From NCBI GenBank assembly GCA_003508835.1, contig PUFA01000034.1:5544501-5608500 (forward strand): DNA of 64,000 bases, written 5' to 3'. A program made the translations under genes and the position numbers. The DNA comes from Eonycteris spelaea (Eukaryota > Chordata > Mammalia > Chiroptera > Pteropodidae). Of this stretch, positions 23,369-36,870 are shown piece by piece (position 1 is the first letter of the stretch; each line of letters starts with the position of its first letter). The notes under the pieces were generated by a model. The model ran no database searches. It worked only from the letters and a program-made list of their open reading frames with translations, and was not told the DNA's origin.

Positions 23369-24239
23369 CCAGTCCAGGCAACGGAATTTTAGGGTCAAGA
23401 AATGTGTACATATTGCATAGTTTTGAGGTTGCAAAGCTACCTACCAGAAATCTCTGTTTGAATGGACTCAGTTCCTTGTACATTTCACAGCAACCAGAAA
23501 TAGACACATGTGCCTAGGGTTTTGCAGAAGCGACTACATCTTATTCTTTATTAAAGATGAGACTTAGTCGTGGCAAATGCCTGAACACTGCCAACTACTG
23601 TAATGTGTCCTGGCCTCCACCTGATTCACTGCTGGGAACTTTTTATTTTTTTCTGCACAAGGAGAGCATGTTCATGAAATGTATTTGCCACACCCTGAAC
23701 TCTTAAAGTCAATATTTTGCCAGGGAAATCGAAGAACCGGAAGAGAACCAGTGGAAAGGAGGAGGGCAGCCCCTAGCACTCCCGTACTTTCCAGAGGAGT
23801 CTCTGGGTACTAAGTATATTTATTTAACAGATTAAAGGTTTTAAATATAACTGAGTTTTATTGGTCTGATGATGAAATCTGGGTAGCTCCCTCTTGTAAT
23901 TTAAAAATTCCCCTGCATGCTTTCTCAAAGCTGACATGAAGGAGCCATCTGTAATAGCCTGACTAAGCAGAAAATACTTTGCAAAGGAATGCTGCTCAGT
24001 TGAGGACGGAGGCCATATGTCCCTTTGGAGCACGTAGTTTCTCATTAGAGCCAACAAATGATGAATGGCATCAGCTAAAATACCAGCATGCAGGTATGTT
24101 CCAAGTCCTAACTTGTGAGGTTTAAATGCTCCAAGAACATTTAAGTTTACTGTGCTTCTGTAGAGGACATTTCAGCTTGTTTGTCATATGTTTCTAAAGT
24201 TATTCTAGGAAAGACTAATCCTAACCACTTTCCTTAGGC
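23369..24239. other. Intergenic sequence without a recognised feature
   Basis: No gene, RNA or clear repeat boundary seen. Confidence 0.4.
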
Positions 24240-24700
24240 AATTGTATCTACTAGGAACATAACAGAGATGGTTGCAAAAACATCACACACAAAACTGTTC
24301 TTTGCAGCTCTACATAGAATAGGAAAGAAAATGAAAATACCCAAACAATTAATAACAGAGTGTGATTAAAATAATTACAGGATCTCCATAAGATTGAATA
24401 ATATGTTGCCATTTAAATAATTTTGAAGCACTTTATGCAAGGGGAAAATACGAATGACATAATGATAGAGTATTGGGACACAGAATTGTAAAGAACATGT
24501 TAATTCATGGAAATTATGTATATTTATAGCCATACATTAAAAAAACAGACTGGAAGGAAATTCACAGAAGTGGCAACAGAAATGACTTTCAGCAGTAGGA
24601 GCCTCTTCCCTCTTATTTTCATATTGTTTCTATGTTTATCAATTTTTTACAATCAACACATATTGCTTTTATAATCAGAAAAGAATAAACTATTTTCAAA
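24240..24700 (+). mobile_element. Degraded L1-type 3' end
   Basis: The pattern 'ctttgcagctctacatag', a 'taataacagagtgtgatta' block and 'aatatgttgccatttaaat' resembles the terminal part of old L1 elements. Confidence 0.5.
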
Positions 24701-25439
24701 ACTACATATAAAAAGAACCATATTTCCTAGTATATGTAGTAATGAACTTAGAAATATAATTTATAAAACAGCTTTTATTCATATTTTTGATATTTTCTAG
24801 AAACAATTGCCACCGGAAGCGAAAGAATGACCTTATTTCTTGGAATACCTCAAACCGGGCTTTCACGAAAATATTACAATTAGCCTTGCAAAATTTTTAC
24901 TGTTCTCCTAATTTCATGGATAGCTCTAGTAGAGACAGATGCATTCTGGAGGACATCTGTAATGTATATTTTGTGTTAGAATTTGCAGGATAAGATAAGA
25001 AAAAGCTAACAGGAAATAGTTTACATGAGTTACTAGCTTTTTCAAAATTAATTGGGAAGTTGCTTTATTAGGTTAGGGAAATGCATCCATAAAAAGGTTT
25101 TAGAAAAATAGATTGCTTTGATAGGGAGAGCCAAAGAATGACTAATCAGCCGTACCACTAACTTGCTGTGTGATTGGCAAGCCACGTGTTCTCCAGGCCT
25201 TAAGACCTCCATCAGAAAATAAGCAATGTGCAAATGTGCAAATACCTGCTCTGTGAATTCTCTTTTGGAAGTAATACACCTTTCAGTGATAGAAAGGAAA
25301 TCTTCTACAGATCTTTTTAATGAGCAGCTTGATTCCAAATAAAAAGAAATGGCTATAAACTCTGGTTTCATTATAGCTTTGTGATTTATTTTTGTGTCGA
25401 GAATATTTACTATTCAGTCTCTTAGCAACTTTGAAGTAT
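24701..25439. other. Intergenic A/T-rich sequence
   Basis: No recognised gene or defined repeat. Confidence 0.4.
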
Positions 25440-25605
25440 ACATACAAAATTATTGACTATAATCATGATACTGTGCATTAGACCTCCAGAATGTATTCAT
25501 CTTCTAACTGCAAGTTCATACCTTTTGATCAACATCTCTCTAATTTCCCTATCCCCCAGGGCCTGGTAACCACCATTCTATTCTCTATCTCTACCAGTTC
25601 AGTAG
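25440..25605 (-). mobile_element. L1 3' UTR fragment, antisense
   Basis: Ends with 'cctggtaaccaccattcta' and 'ctctatctctaccagttca', reverse complement of the L1 3' UTR. Confidence 0.6.
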
Positions 25606-28600
25606 AGCCTTGGGATTTTAACCAGCTTATCATAAGCCAGTTTAACCAGTAAGCTTATAAAACTTCCTTGTGTTTCACTAAGGTCAAACATCCACTTTGA
25701 ATCTCATTATCTGCCTTGACTGTGTTACGTCACACCATACTAATCATCCTTCCTCTCACAATAGGAGTTAGTCAAGATACCTTGTCACTTCCAACTACAT
25801 ACATGACCATTTACGACACATTCTTCAGAAGTCACAGGTGCCCATTGGGAGCAAACTCAATGGAAGAACCAGATAAGAAATTGGAATGCTCCTCCATGCC
25901 TCCAGCTCAAGCCAAGAGCTACCAATCTGCTTGGCCTATCTGCCAGCTCAGGAATCATGGATCTATCTTGCAGATTGTCTTCACCCAAGCTCCCCCATGT
26001 GTAAGAGGCTTAGGTGACGATAGCAGATGGGTCAGAACAAACTGCAGTCAGTACTGGAAGAACAAGGAGTGCGACATCTCCAGAACAAACCTGAAAACTT
26101 TTATGAAGCTCAACACGCAGGATGTGACAATGGAGTTTAAGCACCTTCTGGAATGTTTTCACTCTCGGACTGCTGCTTCTCTGAGGTGGAGAGTCACAAG
26201 TGAAGACTGTCAGACTCTCAGACCTCTGTGTCATACAGTCTAAGTTTTCTAGGAAAAAAAAAAACACAAAAAAAACTTTCTCCCAGAGATAAACCAAGGT
26301 CAGGGGATGATTTTTCACCTGAGATGAAGGGTGAGCAGGGCCAGTGGGGAAATAAAAAGTTAAGAAAAGCTATAATTTAATTTTAATAAATTGGGTATCT
26401 CTCTATGAAAGTCACTGGAGACTTTCCCACCCTGAAATTATTTGTTACTAATGAATAGAGTATTCATAATCACTTCTAGAAAGATGATTATAATAACAAG
26501 AATAGGTAACTGAAAAACACCACTGACCCTCAGTAGCACATGAAGAATCTTTATTTAGGTCTCTTTTGTTTATTTCTCTTACTCTCAATTTATCTTATTT
26601 TAATTCATATCAACTTTCTTTTGGGACTTAAGCTATTTTTCTCCTCTTTTTTCTCTCCCTCTTCTCTCTCCATTTCTTCCATGCTCACCCTGCCCATTCT
26701 TATTCTTTGATTGAATGAAAGATAAGATATATTTTGTCCTCTTTACATCTCTTTTATCCTCTTCACTTTCTGCACCAAATAATGATATTCAAGAGTAGAA
26801 TTTGTTTAAACAACTTTAGAAAATTGGTTGGCCCTTTTACTTATTGATTAAAATATAATATTTGTTTTGCACCTAATAATAACTGATTCTTTCACAGGCT
26901 TTGGGGAATTTAGAATAAGCTGGTAGCATGAAGACATAACTTTAGCAATTACAAATGAGAAAACTTTTGTTTTAAAGTGGAGGAAACTAAGAAACTCATT
27001 TATACATGATGTTCTTCATCCTTCTAATTCCAAGGACTCTAGCCCTTGTTGAATGTCATAGTAAATAACAGAATATTTACAGGGATGTAGAGGATAATTT
27101 TGAGCACCTGGAATGCTGAATCTAATGAAAACTTTCATTGAAGGAGGAGCAGGGGGGAGGAGGAACCTGAACATTATGCTTCCTATAATTTTTAGCAATA
27201 GAATCCATTAGAAAGACTGAAAAACCTCATCTTTCAGGAATTTCAATCATGCCAAAATATACAAATAAGAAATCAACACCAAATGGTAAAAATGACCAAA
27301 CTACTCTATAGAATGGGGAAAAAGAAACATTTTAGAGATACACATAAATACACATGAGTATTTGTCAAACATCTGCCACGTGGTCAGGTTGGCTGGAGAA
27401 AATAGCACTCAGCCAGATGTCAGAGGACTAAGTTCTACATCACCTGGGTCACATGCTAGTCATGTCGCCCTGATCAAGCCACTACATTTTAGCCTCAGTT
27501 CTATACCTAAATGCAAGTTCCTAGATGTGGAAGATCACCTCCAGACACCTGTAAAAATTTCTTGTGTGCGAAGAAAAAAATAATAAAAGCAAGTCACACC
27601 CCACTCCTATCCTGTCATTCCAAAGAAGTTCTCATCCACCCACAGCGTGCGTGACACCAGACAGAATTTTCCCCAGCACGTGTGCCATTCCGCCAGGAGG
27701 TCTGGCAAAGACTCCACCAGCTTCTTCCTCATCTTCGGCTCCTGCAGTTTACAGATTGCCAATCTTTTTCATCTTGCTTTTCTTGTTTGCCATTTCCTGT
27801 ATGTCAGGAAGGGACTTGATTTTGGAGTAGAAAGTGATCTGTCAGCATCCAGTCATAGTCGGTGCTTCAGAACTTGAGCCAAATCCAGTTCCCAGGAGTG
27901 CCTAAAATCAACCCAGCAGGATCCCACATGAACCATTTGATCTCCTTCTCTAAGGCTGGGGTAACGATGCCCGCAGACTCCAGCAGGGATTCTGGATGAG
28001 CTTCTCAGAACCAACACCAGATGAAAGAAGAAGACATGAAAGAGGAAAAGTTGGTGTGATTCAAAATGAGCATTTGGAGTTGAGGTGGGGAGGGAGACAT
28101 TGCTTAGGAAAAAAGAGTGCAAAACACACGCAGCCCCAGACCTAAGAGAGAGACAAGAATGGAGGGGGAGAGACTGATTTTGTTTCTTTCTCTGGGGGTT
28201 TCCTCACCCCTCTTGGAGCCAGGTCTTCAGTCAACCACCCTCCACTGTGAAGGTATCCATGACTGGAAAGGACAATGTTCCCATATAAATCGACAGGCGA
28301 GGGTGGCGGTGGGGAGACTCTCAGGAGGTGGGAGTGTCCTCACTGCTGGCACTCTGTTCATACCCCTCGATGTATGATGCTATCCTCCCAAGAAGTTCTT
28401 AAGAACCCTAAGAATCCTTCTGGTCTTGTCTCTTGCCCAGAAATAGGGACATATTTAAGGGCCTCCCCCCAGTTTATCTTCCCTCATTCCTGGAGTAACT
28501 TCTCCCACCCCTCTCCCCCAACCTAACCCATCACTGTTGGTAAACATTCGTATCTTATTTATCATTCAAGACCAGACTTAAAGGTTACGTTTCCAGGGCA

Positions 28601-29330
28601 ATTTCCATTACTGGATGAAACAGTATTTTCTTTTACTTTGAATTCCCATGAGACTTTACTTTTCACACCACAATAAGAGTCTTACCCTGTCTTTATCTGT
28701 ACAAAACCTCACAGAGGGTAGAGCTTCAAGACGTGTGCCAGATGAATGAACCAGCTGGAGTCACCATGTTACCCTACTCCTTATTTCCCATATCCAACAG
28801 TCACGAATTCTCTTATACACTTTGCTCCCACCTAATTTCCTTCTCTCTCACCACAGGTTCCCTGGCTTTGGGTCTTAGCATGCTATGTCTACGTGAACAT
28901 GGTAGTTTTCTGAAGCAGCCTCCTCATCCATCACAGAATGGAAGAATATTATGATAATTACATGGAAAAGATTGTTGTCCATTGTTCCAGCTGTTTGGTT
29001 CCCAAGAACAGAAAAAGAGGGTGGTGGACCAGTTCACTTTCCCCATGGGGCTGTTCTGGGGAAATAAAGAGAGAAAAAAAAATCATTTTGTAGGAGCTAG
29101 ATTTGAAGAGAATAAATAAATGAGAAAAAAATGATGATAGAGAGGTCACATAAAAAGTAAGGTGAAGAGATTTTTTTGGCAGCAACCATGAGTTTAAAAT
29201 TTCAGAGAAAGGGAAAAATTAAAATGAATAGCTCTTGAATGTTCACAATTTGGCATTAGGTCTTTCATAGATCCACCACTTCTCTCAAGATATTCCTTCC
29301 ATTGAAATTAATGTTGGCCTCCTTTCTCAT
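25606..29330. other. Gene-poor stretch
   Basis: Contains one plus-strand open frame of 175 codons (25716-26243) and several shorter ones, none with a recognisable domain or splice sites. 28460-28950 is weakly L2-like. No RNA gene seen. Confidence 0.4.
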
Positions 29331-29339
29331 AATAATGAC

Positions 29340-29540
29340 TATTAATTATTGAGTGTTCTCTATGTAACATTTTACTTCCTTATATAGTCATCATTCTTTG
29401 AGTACATATTTCTATACCTCTCTGAGAGATATCAAATCTGGAGTAACTTGCTCAGTGTCACCCAATTAATAACACCAGAGCTAGGATTCAAAACCTGATC
29501 AGTCCAGACGCACAGTCCAGGTCGCTTCTCCAACAGCTGT
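29340..29540 (+). mobile_element. MIR SINE relic
   Basis: 'ctattaattattgagtgttc' at the start and 'gctaggattcaaaacctg' at the end fit MIR. Confidence 0.6.
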
Positions 29541-29919
29541 CTTCTCCATATTGGCCACAGAAAAAGAAAGATGGGGGTTTTCACTGCATGCCTAATTGTC
29601 AATCATCATGCTAGGCCACTCTTGCCCAAGTTCACAGGTCTAGACTGTAATAGAACTGCAATTTCAACCCTAATCTGCCTTATTCCAAATTCCAAGCTTC
29701 TTCAGCTGTTCTGCTTTGATTTCCATCTTAGTGACCTTGTTTCTCTGTTCCCCTGTAACTTTTTCAAACTTCCATGACACTGCTAGGAATAATGTGTCAT
29801 TTTTTGTACGAAGCCTTTCCTTACTATTGTTATCATTTACTATAGTTTGCTATATTTCTAAACTGAAGGATTATTAACCTCAATTTTGTGGATACTTGGG
29901 ACTCACAGATGGACTTTAA

Positions 29920-31570
29920 GATATTTATCAAACCCCAGAAATTGTATATAAAGTTGGGTTTCACCAACACAATATTGAAGGAGAAGAACAAAGTCAGAGG
30001 ACTAATACTACCCTACTTCAAAGCTTACTGTGAAGATACAGTAATAAAGACAGTGTGATATTGGTCACAGAATATACAAATAAAGCAATAAAACAAAATA
30101 GAGAGACTAGAAATAGACCCACACACATACAGTCCACTGACCTTTGACAAAAGAGCAAAGGTCATACAATGGAGCAAGGATAATCTTTTCAACAAATAGT
30201 GCCCCAAAATTAGACATCCAAATGTCAAAAAAGCAGACACAGAACTTACAGCCTCACAAATATTATCTCAAAATAGATCATAGGCCTAAATGTAAAATGT
30301 AAAACTACAAAATTCTTAGAAGATAAAATAAGAGAAAATCTAAATGACCTTGGTTATGGTGATGGCTTTTAGATACAACACCAAAGGCACAATTCATGAA
30401 ACAAATAATCAATAAACTGGATTTCATTGAAATTAAAACTATGAGAGGTTTGAACTTTTTCTGATGACATTTGATGTGCAGCATCCTTTCATATGCTTGA
30501 TTATTCTCTTTGTATCTTTTTTAGTGAGGTGTCTGGTAAGATCTTTGGCCCATTTTTAATTGGGTTGTTTGTGAGTTTTAGGAATTCTTTGTACATTTTG
30601 GATAACAGTTATTTGTTAGAAGTGTCTTTCGCAAAAATATTCTCCCAGTCAATGGCTTGTCTTCTCATTCTCTTGACATTGTCTTCAGCAAAGTGGAAGT
30701 TTTCATTGTCTTGCTGGAGAAGACGTAAAGTACCAGGGCTTCTATTCACTACCAGTGGGGCAAAATAATACTGCCATCGTGTTTGAAAGACACTGGCAGT
30801 TTCTTATAAAACTAAATGTGCTTTCATCATAAGATTCAGCAATTACACTTCTTGGTATTTACCCAAAGAGTTGAAAACTTATGTCCACGGGGGGGGGGGG
30901 GGGTTGGGGGGCAACATGCACATAGATGCTTATAGCATCTTCATGCTTAATTGTCAACAACTTGGAAACAGTGAAGATATCCTTCAGTAGGTAAGTGGAT
31001 AAATAAGTAAATTGTGTTACATCCATATAGTGGAATATTATTCAGCACTAAAAAGAAATGAGCTAACAAGCCATGAAAAGGACATGGAGGAAACTTAAAT
31101 GCATATTACTAAATGAAAGAAGACAATTTGAAAAGCTACCTACTGTATCTTTCCAACTACATGACATTCTGGAAAAGGCAAAGGTATGAATGCAGTAAAA
31201 AGATCAGTGGTTGCCAGGATTTGGAGGTAGGTGGTAGAGAGGGATGAATAGGTGGAACACAGAGGATTTTAGGGCAATAAAAATCCTCTGTATGATACTA
31301 CAATGGTGGATACATGTCATCATACATTAGTCGAAACTCATAGAATGCCCAGCATCAAGAGTGAATCTTCATGTAAACTATGAACCTTAGGCAATAATGA
31401 CACATCAGCGTAGGTTCACTGATCGTAACAGAGGCACCACTCTAATGCAGGATGTGGATGTCGAGGGAGGATGTGCACATGGGGGCAGAGAGTGTATGAG
31501 AAATCTCGTTTTCCTCTCGATTTTGCTGTGAACCTAAAACTGCTCTAAAAAAAATTATCTTTAAAAAATA
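29920..31570 (+). mobile_element. L1 3' part with an internal inverted segment
   Basis: Plus-strand L1 ORF2/3' sequence at about 29920-30455 and 30707-31570. The piece between (about 30455-30706) reads as L1 only on the minus strand. Its reverse complement is collinear with the plus-strand L1 at 38470-38705, so it is the expected L1 part turned around in place. About 85 bases of the consensus are missing at its right junction. A G-rich run sits at 30889-30911. Confidence 0.8.
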
Positions 31571-31599
31571 TGTTGGGTCTATGTGTGCAGGTGCATTTT

Positions 31600-33615
31600 T
31601 CTGATACGGCAGGTGACAGTTTTCATCAGAGTCTTTAAGGATTTTGTAACTCTAAAACGTTAAAGACTCACTGCCTTGGAACCCTTATGGAAATCCCTGG
31701 ATTTCCTCTGGGAAAAAAAGAAAAAATTCATGCCTATTCCTTTTAATTCATTTCCCTGAATCCACCATGCAAAGAGGACTTTCAGCTGCCCAGTGTTTTC
31801 TATAACACAAGTGAGCTACAAGTTGCCAGAAGGTGTTTCCTGTGGGCAGAATTCCAGGATTCCTGTTATTGGAGATGGTGATTTCCCAGCTTTGGCACTG
31901 TGTTCCTTTCCTTTATCCTCATTCAGATAGTCATGCCAGGCTGTTTGAATATTATTTCATTCCCCTCCTTAGAAAACCTTAACTGATATACCCTTTCCAG
32001 GTCCTTTATCTCTAGCTTTCCTCCACTGTGCCTGCCTGGCCGAGCAGGTAGTTTCCTGATGCTGGGACCCGAGCCAATCAGTTCTGGTGGTTTTTGTTAA
32101 TTCCCCAAAAGGAAAATCCAGACCTCTTGAGAAATGAGAAGAATGTGGATTCATTCTATTCCTGTCATCTATTCTTTTTGCGGTTCAGAGTTTCAAGTTA
32201 ACAATTGGTTTGGAGGGAAGAGGGTTGAATGCTCAAAGCCACAGCAAGGGTTCAGTGACTTTACAATTCCTTCCCCCAACTCAACAAATAAGTCAACCAC
32301 ACCTTGGAGAGTTTTGTCGAAGTCTTAAAACTAGTTAGTTGCAGATTGAGATCATTTTCCCCCCAGCCATTCTGATGAGTACATGCTCGTCTCTTACTTG
32401 AATCGGTATTCTTCCAAATCTTCCATAAAACCAAGATCATGAGGACACGCTGCATGGGACCAATTTTCTTGGCTAAATGCCTAAGCTGAGTAATAACGAC
32501 ACAGATTAGATATGCAGACTGCATGGCATCCAGTTTGACAATTTTATGCTTATACAGAAAAAAAAAAAAAAGGTCACTGAAACACCAAAGTTCTGGACAT
32601 ATATAAATAGCACACAACAGAAGAACGGCCAACCGATTTCATGGTTCAAAGTCTAGCGACTGGTGATTGCCTGGGCTCAGCAGCAGGATCTCAGCCCTCA
32701 CTAAAATATTACACCTGCAGAGAGCTGGCTTTGCTGTCCAACAGTCCTCCAAAAGCAGGACAGAATCTCTTCACTCAGCAGCTCTCTTCCTTCTTTTTCT
32801 TTCTGACAGGGAATGATCTATCCCAAAAGTTCTATCAGCTCTACCGAACATCTCTGCCTCCAAACTGCACTTCCCCTAGGAGAGATGAAAAAGAGAAACT
32901 GCTGACTGGTTTCTCACTTTACTCTTTAGAGGTGACCATGAAATCCATGTTCCAGAAGACACTGGCATGGTCAAAACACACTTGTCCTTAGGTGTGGGGG
33001 ATTCTCTCTCCTTAGTATCATGTGGGTCTGGGGACAGGAAACGGGGGACAGCAGGCAGTTGAAGGGGGAACTGGGGTTGAAGTTGAGTGGATGAAAGACA
33101 GCAAGAGGGATATTCTAGCGAGAAGGGCAGAGGTCTTCAAGACAGCACTGGAGATGAGTGGGGGAGGGGGGTCCTTGGGGAATCGCTATACGGTTTGAGA
33201 ATCAGAAGTATGCTTGATATCTACTTAGTTTTTACCTTTGAGTAACAGGATTTCTTTACAATTAAATTTCACCTCTCAGCTGGCCCATTCCCAGAATTCT
33301 TTGGAGCTCTGGTTATCTTCTGTGGTCCAATGTCACCGTGGTGGAGCCCAACCAAAGCAGGGCATTGTCCCATATGAGTGATTTTCCAATTTCCTCTCGA
33401 AGACAATGGGTCATAGATCCTTTTTATCCAGAAAGAAGAAGAAAGAGAAATTTTTTTTAACACTTATAAAGCATTTAACACATTATGTATTAGGCCTTAA
33501 TCTACGTGATTTTCAAATATTAACTCGTAACAAACAGAAGTTCTTTACTAAGGAATTTCGTATCTATTGTTTACTCCAGCATCTCTCAAAATGATATTTG
33601 AGAACGAGTCAGACC
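31600..33615. other. Intergenic sequence without a recognised feature
   Basis: Short open frames at 32261-32632 (minus) and 32641-32991 (plus) show no family features. An A run lies at 32558-32571. Confidence 0.4.
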
Positions 33616-33619
33616 AAAA

Positions 33620-33850
33620 TCATGGGATTCTTGTTAACGATGATGGTGTCTGAACCAATTCTAAACCAATCCTTACAACAACCGTGTGAGGTGGGCTTAT
33701 TCATCCTCACTTTACAGATGAGAAAACTAGAACTCAGAAAAATGTGTATCCAGCCCAAGATGATGTCGCCGTTAAAGTGCCAAAGCCAAGTTTGGACTTG
33801 CGCCTGCCTTACTCTCAAGCACGTGGCCCTTGCACAGCAACACAGCCCCG
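33620..33850 (+). mobile_element. MIR SINE relic
   Basis: 'tttacagatgagaaaacta' preceded by 'aaccgtgtgaggtgggctt' is the MIR core. Confidence 0.7.
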
Positions 33851-34630
33851 ACTTAACCCCTTGGGGAGGGTGAGCACATTGATGCTACCCTGTTGCAACA
33901 TTAGCCACAAATCCCAGGCATCCACCTTGTGCAAGACACTCAGAGGGCACTGCCATACCTCAAACATGGTACTTTGGGATTCATAAACTACGGTGGGAAA
34001 GGGAGCCTGAGTGGCTGGAGCTAGGACCTAGGGTGGAGTGGACAGAAACTATGACAACTGGGAGTTGTGCAAGTTGCGGGTCATCCAGCCAGAAGAATAT
34101 ATTGTCAGGACACTAAAGAAGAAACTAGAGTGTCCCAAGCAATCTGTAAGGGCCCTTCCTGACAAAGTGGTTAAAGATGCAGAGAACAATGGGGTAAACC
34201 AATAGTTGCTGACAGGGCCCAGGCCCTGGGCTGAATTTTCAAAGGGGGGTTGGGGTCCCTGGGGTGGACTGATAAAAGCAGAATGACATGGAGAATAAGA
34301 CAGCAGCATTCTCCAGGACTGTGACCTGAACAATGGCCTTGGACCCAGAAGCCAGGGCAGAAGGCCCGTAATCACTGCTATGGCACGTGCTCAGGCTGGG
34401 TCAGTAGCAATGGGACACAATCCTACTACCTTGCCCGAAGAAAGCACATTCACACTTTTCTATGGACCATCGTTGTCCCTGGAGATAGTAGAAGGTAATC
34501 TTGGTGGCCCTGAGCTGAACAAAGGTGACCAAATACTTTACTGATGTTTTTGTAGAAGCATCCTTACACTCAGATTCATTTTAAATCTTCAGAAGGGAAA
34601 CAGAATGTATTTCCCAAATGCACTGGATCA
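33851..34630. other. Intergenic sequence without a recognised feature
   Basis: No gene or RNA recognised. Confidence 0.4.
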
Positions 34631-34637
34631 CAGAATT

Positions 34638-34697
34638 CCTTTTGTTTTGTTTTGTTTTGTTTGTTTGTTGGTTGGTCGGTTTTTTTTTTTTTTTAAC
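34638..34697. repeat. GTTTT/GTTT and T-rich tract
   Basis: TTTTG units, then TTTG/TTGG units and a run of T. Confidence 0.85.
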
Positions 34698-35059
34698 AGA
34701 TCATTTATTGCTATCTTCTGGAACATCAAAACACAATTTGGAGAACAGTGAGGTAATATTTCTGAAATTCATTCTCTACCCCCAAAGTTGAAAACAAGCC
34801 TTTAAAACAGAGCAATGTTGTATCAGGTGAGATCCAGGTACCCCAGCCAAGCAGAGGAGGCTGGGAACCGGGCAGGGCCAAAAGACACAAGGCTCATGAT
34901 GTGCAGAAAAAATCACTTCTGCTTTCAAGAGGTTTCCACTCTGTGAAAATCCAGCCTTTTCAAAAAGGCAACTAGTTCTTTTCCTCTTTCTCCCAGGCTG
35001 CACCAACTCCTCTGTGAAAGCTCTGCCAACTCTCTCCTCTCCTTTTCATGGAGCCAGTC

Positions 35060-35460
35060 ATTAAAAATAAAATTTATTATATCCATTCAATGGAATACTT
35101 ATCAGCAAAAAAAACTTTTTTCAATGAAGTGTTGATGTATGCTACAATAGAGATGAACCTCAAAATCTTTATGTTAAGCAAAAGGAGCCAGGCACAAAGA
35201 CCACATCGTGTCTGATGGTGTCTATATAAAATGTCCAGAAAAGGAAAATCTGGAGAGAGAAGGTGGGTGAGCGTAAGGGAGGTGGTGGTGGAGGTGGGGG
35301 AAGAACAAGGGGTGACCGCCAAGCCCTGGGGTTTCTTGGAGGGGAGGGGAATGGAAATATTCTAAAATAAGATTGTGATGATGGTTGCACAACCCTGTGA
35401 ATATACGTAAAAACATTAAATTGTCCACTTTAAGTGATACACAGATTAAAACCTTTTTTT
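35060..35460 (+). mobile_element. L1 3'-end fragment
   Basis: Contains 'atccattcaatggaatact', 'gatgaacctcaaaatcttta' and a 3' tail ending 'agtgatacacagattaaaac' before a T run. Confidence 0.7.
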
Positions 35461-35805
35461 TTTTTTTTGAAAGATTTACTGGGAAACCCCACCTGCCCAG
35501 CTCACCCTGGGAGCAAAGAGAAAGCTTTCTTTCCTTCCTACCTGCCCCAGGTTTGAGGAATTGACACTCCTTTGTTGGTCAAGTCATAGAAACTCTGCTC
35601 TGTGGAGAAACAGCCCCTTCCAGCTCCGCCCTGGAAACGCTGAATCTTGATATAATAAGTGATTTGCTAGCTATGCCTCCCTGAAGCCAGCTACCTTCTC
35701 CTAAGCATGCCCCACTGTGTTTACCTTGGGACAACATCGGCCAATGAGTACTTTCCCAGCAGGTGATGGTGACAGACACTGCCACTCACCAGGTACTCAC
35801 GCATT

Positions 35806-35828
35806 AAAAAAAAAAAAAAAAAAAAAAA
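35806..35828. repeat. Poly(A) run
   Basis: Uninterrupted A run after 'actcacgcatt'. Confidence 0.85.
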
Positions 35829-35879
35829 GGCAAATTAACTAATTAAGTTACAAAAGATAAGCAATTAAAATTTTTACTA

Positions 35880-36500
35880 ATCAAAAACAGACTCACAAAC
35901 ATGGTGGACAATTTGGTGACAGACAGGAGGTGAGATCGGGGGGCTGGGAGAATGGGGTGAAGGGTTAAAGAAGTACAAATTAGTAGCTGATGGAAGGTCA
36001 CGGGGTGGGGAGCAGAGCAGAGGGAATGCAGTCAGCGTTAACATATTGGCTGGGTGGAGGGCCCGGGGAGGAAGGGAACAATCGGGGGTCTTTTTATGAA
36101 CTATATAGATATCTAACCAAAGTAGTGTATACTTGAAACTAGTTAAAATAAATAAATTTTTTCAAAAACGTTTTGACTCCTCAAAACTGTCAAGGTCATG
36201 GAAAACAAGAGAAGACAGAATCTGTCACAGACGGGAGGAGACCAGGAGACAGGCCAACTAGAAGCAGAGGATCCTCACACAGAAAAAGGATGTGAGTGGA
36301 GAAACTCCATGAAATCCACCTGAGTCTGGGGTTTTATTCGTAGGAAAGTGCCAGTGATCGATGTGCCACGGTTACGTGCGCCGGCCACGCTCGACGAGCG
36401 GCTTACACGATGTGTGCACGAGAACTCGCTACTGTGTGTCCACAACCTTTCTGTAAGTCTACGATTATTCTAGAATAACAGAGAAAGTTTAAAGTAACTA
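35880..36500 (+). mobile_element. L1-type 3' end fragments
   Basis: 35880-36170 resembles a laurasiatherian L1 3' UTR ('gggtgaagggttaaagaag', 'gtatacttgaaactag'). 36180-36500 resembles an older L1 tail ('ctgtcaaggtcatggaaaac', 'ctgtaagtctacgattattc'). Confidence 0.55.
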
Positions 36501-36828
36501 AAACGTCTATGCGCAAACTTGAGCCCAGTGAAAGAGGTATTCTTTATTACCATTTTCTCAGTCTTGTTTTTCAGGCAATAATTTAACTTCCGCAAGGCCT
36601 TTCTCTTTAGCTAGATGTGAGAAACAGTTTTTCCTCCTGCTGGTTCCTAGGGCCTCACCCAAGCCTCTCTGGTCTTTTCCTCTCTGTCTTCTGGGAGAAG
36701 ACTTCGTGTCCCCCGCCCCCCACCCCCACGTTCATTGCAGTCTTCGCTGGAAAAAGAATTCAGAGAAAATTCAGTCACAGAGGGACTGCGGGCTTGGCTA
36801 ACTGGGTGACTTCCACTCGCTTCTGATT

Positions 36829-36830
<2 letters not shown>

Positions 36831-36867
<37 letters not shown>
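36831..36867. repeat. CA microsatellite
   Basis: About 18 CA units. Confidence 0.95.
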
Positions 36868-36870
<3 letters not shown>

